This document shows, in pieces, positions 63,430 through 64,000 of a stretch of 64,000 nucleotides of DNA. The position numbers and the translations under genes are program-made. This DNA is from Takakia lepidozioides (taxonomy: Eukaryota; Streptophyta; Takakiopsida; Takakiales; Takakiaceae): NCBI GenBank assembly GCA_030704615.1, contig CM060734.1:17796001-17860000 (forward strand), written 5' to 3'. Numbering within the stretch: position 1 is the first letter of the stretch; each line of letters opens with the position of its first letter. Below the pieces are notes generated by a model. That model was given only the letters and a program-made list of their open reading frames with translations. It was not told where the DNA came from and did no database searches.

Positions 63430-64000
63430 CCTAATTAAGGAAGCAGCGACGGTGGAACTTATTGGGTGGGAGCCGGTGGGACCCAAAGAATCACAGGGGA
63501 GAGCACACAACACCGGGCGCTCTTTACTCTACGCGGAGCTGCCGCGCTGCCCGGCCGCCACGTTGCAGCACGCTGGATAAACTGCCTTGCCAACCCCACG
63601 GCTCACACCTGCCCTGCGCTCCCCCCTCGCAACCGTCCAGATCCGCATCGACGGCTCAAATTAGAGAAATCTCAGCCGTCCGGATCATCATCGACGGATC
63701 CGGCGTATCCGAGCCGTGTCCGTTGGCCCTCTCCAATCGACGGCATCCTTCGTCCACTCCACATCGACGGCTCTGAGTCCCAGTCATCGCAGCCGTCCAC
63801 CTACGATCTAAACGCTTTAATTTCATCTACATCCGCCGTCCATCATGATCGACGGTGCTAGAGCCATCACCTCTCTCAGCCGTCCATTCGCCACATCGAC
63901 GGACCCCGAAGGCGGAGATCGACGGCAGATGGAGCAGTCCTGGTTTTCGGGGCTGCCCGTGGCAACAAGGAGTGCGTGGGCCCATGGATGGGCATGTATA
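63430..64000 (+). promoter_or_regulatory. GC-rich region with repeated ATCGACGG / CCGTC motifs
   Basis: ATCGACGG occurs at about 63647, 63692, 63737, 63764, 63849, 63893 and 63919, and its near-inverse GCCGTCC at about 63675, 63791, 63833 and 63879. The frames 63462-63776 and 63466-63861 are low-complexity products of this composition and I do not call them genes. Base composition differs sharply from the AT-rich DNA at 63200-63420. It could be the 5' flank or leader of a gene to the right. Confidence 0.35.

Overview
The window looks like nuclear DNA of a land plant. It has spliceosomal GT-AG introns, Ty3/gypsy and CACTA elements of plant type, a plant PLS-type pentatricopeptide-repeat (PPR) pseudogene, and a MULE-type transposase with a SWIM zinc finger. 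The PPR wording and the gypsy polyprotein with a C-terminal PHD finger suggest a seed-free plant (fern, lycophyte or moss), but this is an impression, not a proof. Almost everything here is transposable element, nested several layers deep; no housekeeping gene is recognised.

Layout. 1-1846: 5' end of a gypsy element on the minus strand (LTR, primer site, open gag). 1895-7732: non-autonomous CACTA element (TSD CAA) carrying PPR fragments and a second, nested CACTA element (5254-6103, TSD GCG). 7736-57046: three related large elements, here called P, Q and R. Q is the outermost (about 8.2-57.05 kb). P (9750-38700, imperfect 9-bp TSD) is inserted in Q. R (41155-52488, perfect 9-bp TSD CTGTTCAGG, GC-rich terminal inverted repeats) is inserted at an exon/intron junction of Q's gene B. 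P is itself split by a 12.2-kb gypsy element (12008-24256) that lies in its transposase gene; the transposase frame closes exactly when the gypsy element is removed. 57.2-59 kb: an unrecognised zinc-finger gene on the minus strand. 60.2-61.7 kb: PPR pseudogene. 62.6-63.2 kb: two SINE-like sequences. 63.4-64 kb: GC-rich DNA with a repeated ATCGACGG / CCGTCGAT motif.

The notable system is the P/Q/R family. Each element has divergent genes: gene A, a MULE/FAR1-like transposase with an extra N-terminal domain and a C-terminal SWIM finger; and gene B, a multi-exon protein that joins a ParB-like domain, an unrecognised middle region and a permuted (class beta order) amino-DNA-methyltransferase-like domain whose DPPY motif reads DIPDG or DISDG. 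P also has two head-to-head copies of an unknown gene C, and Q has a possible remnant. Each element carries its own family of palindromes in flanks and introns and not in recognised coding exons: ATGCGGYRCCGCAT in P, TTTCGGYRCCGAAA in Q, ATGTCGTYRACGACAT in R. All three have a CG-K-YR-M-CG core. In P, 25 palindromes lie at an exact 53-bp pitch (28245-29538), separated by five recurring spacer types. I infer a MULE-derived element family with a self-recognition system (methylation, anti-silencing or transposase binding) that has diversified between lineages. All copies here carry stops or frameshifts.
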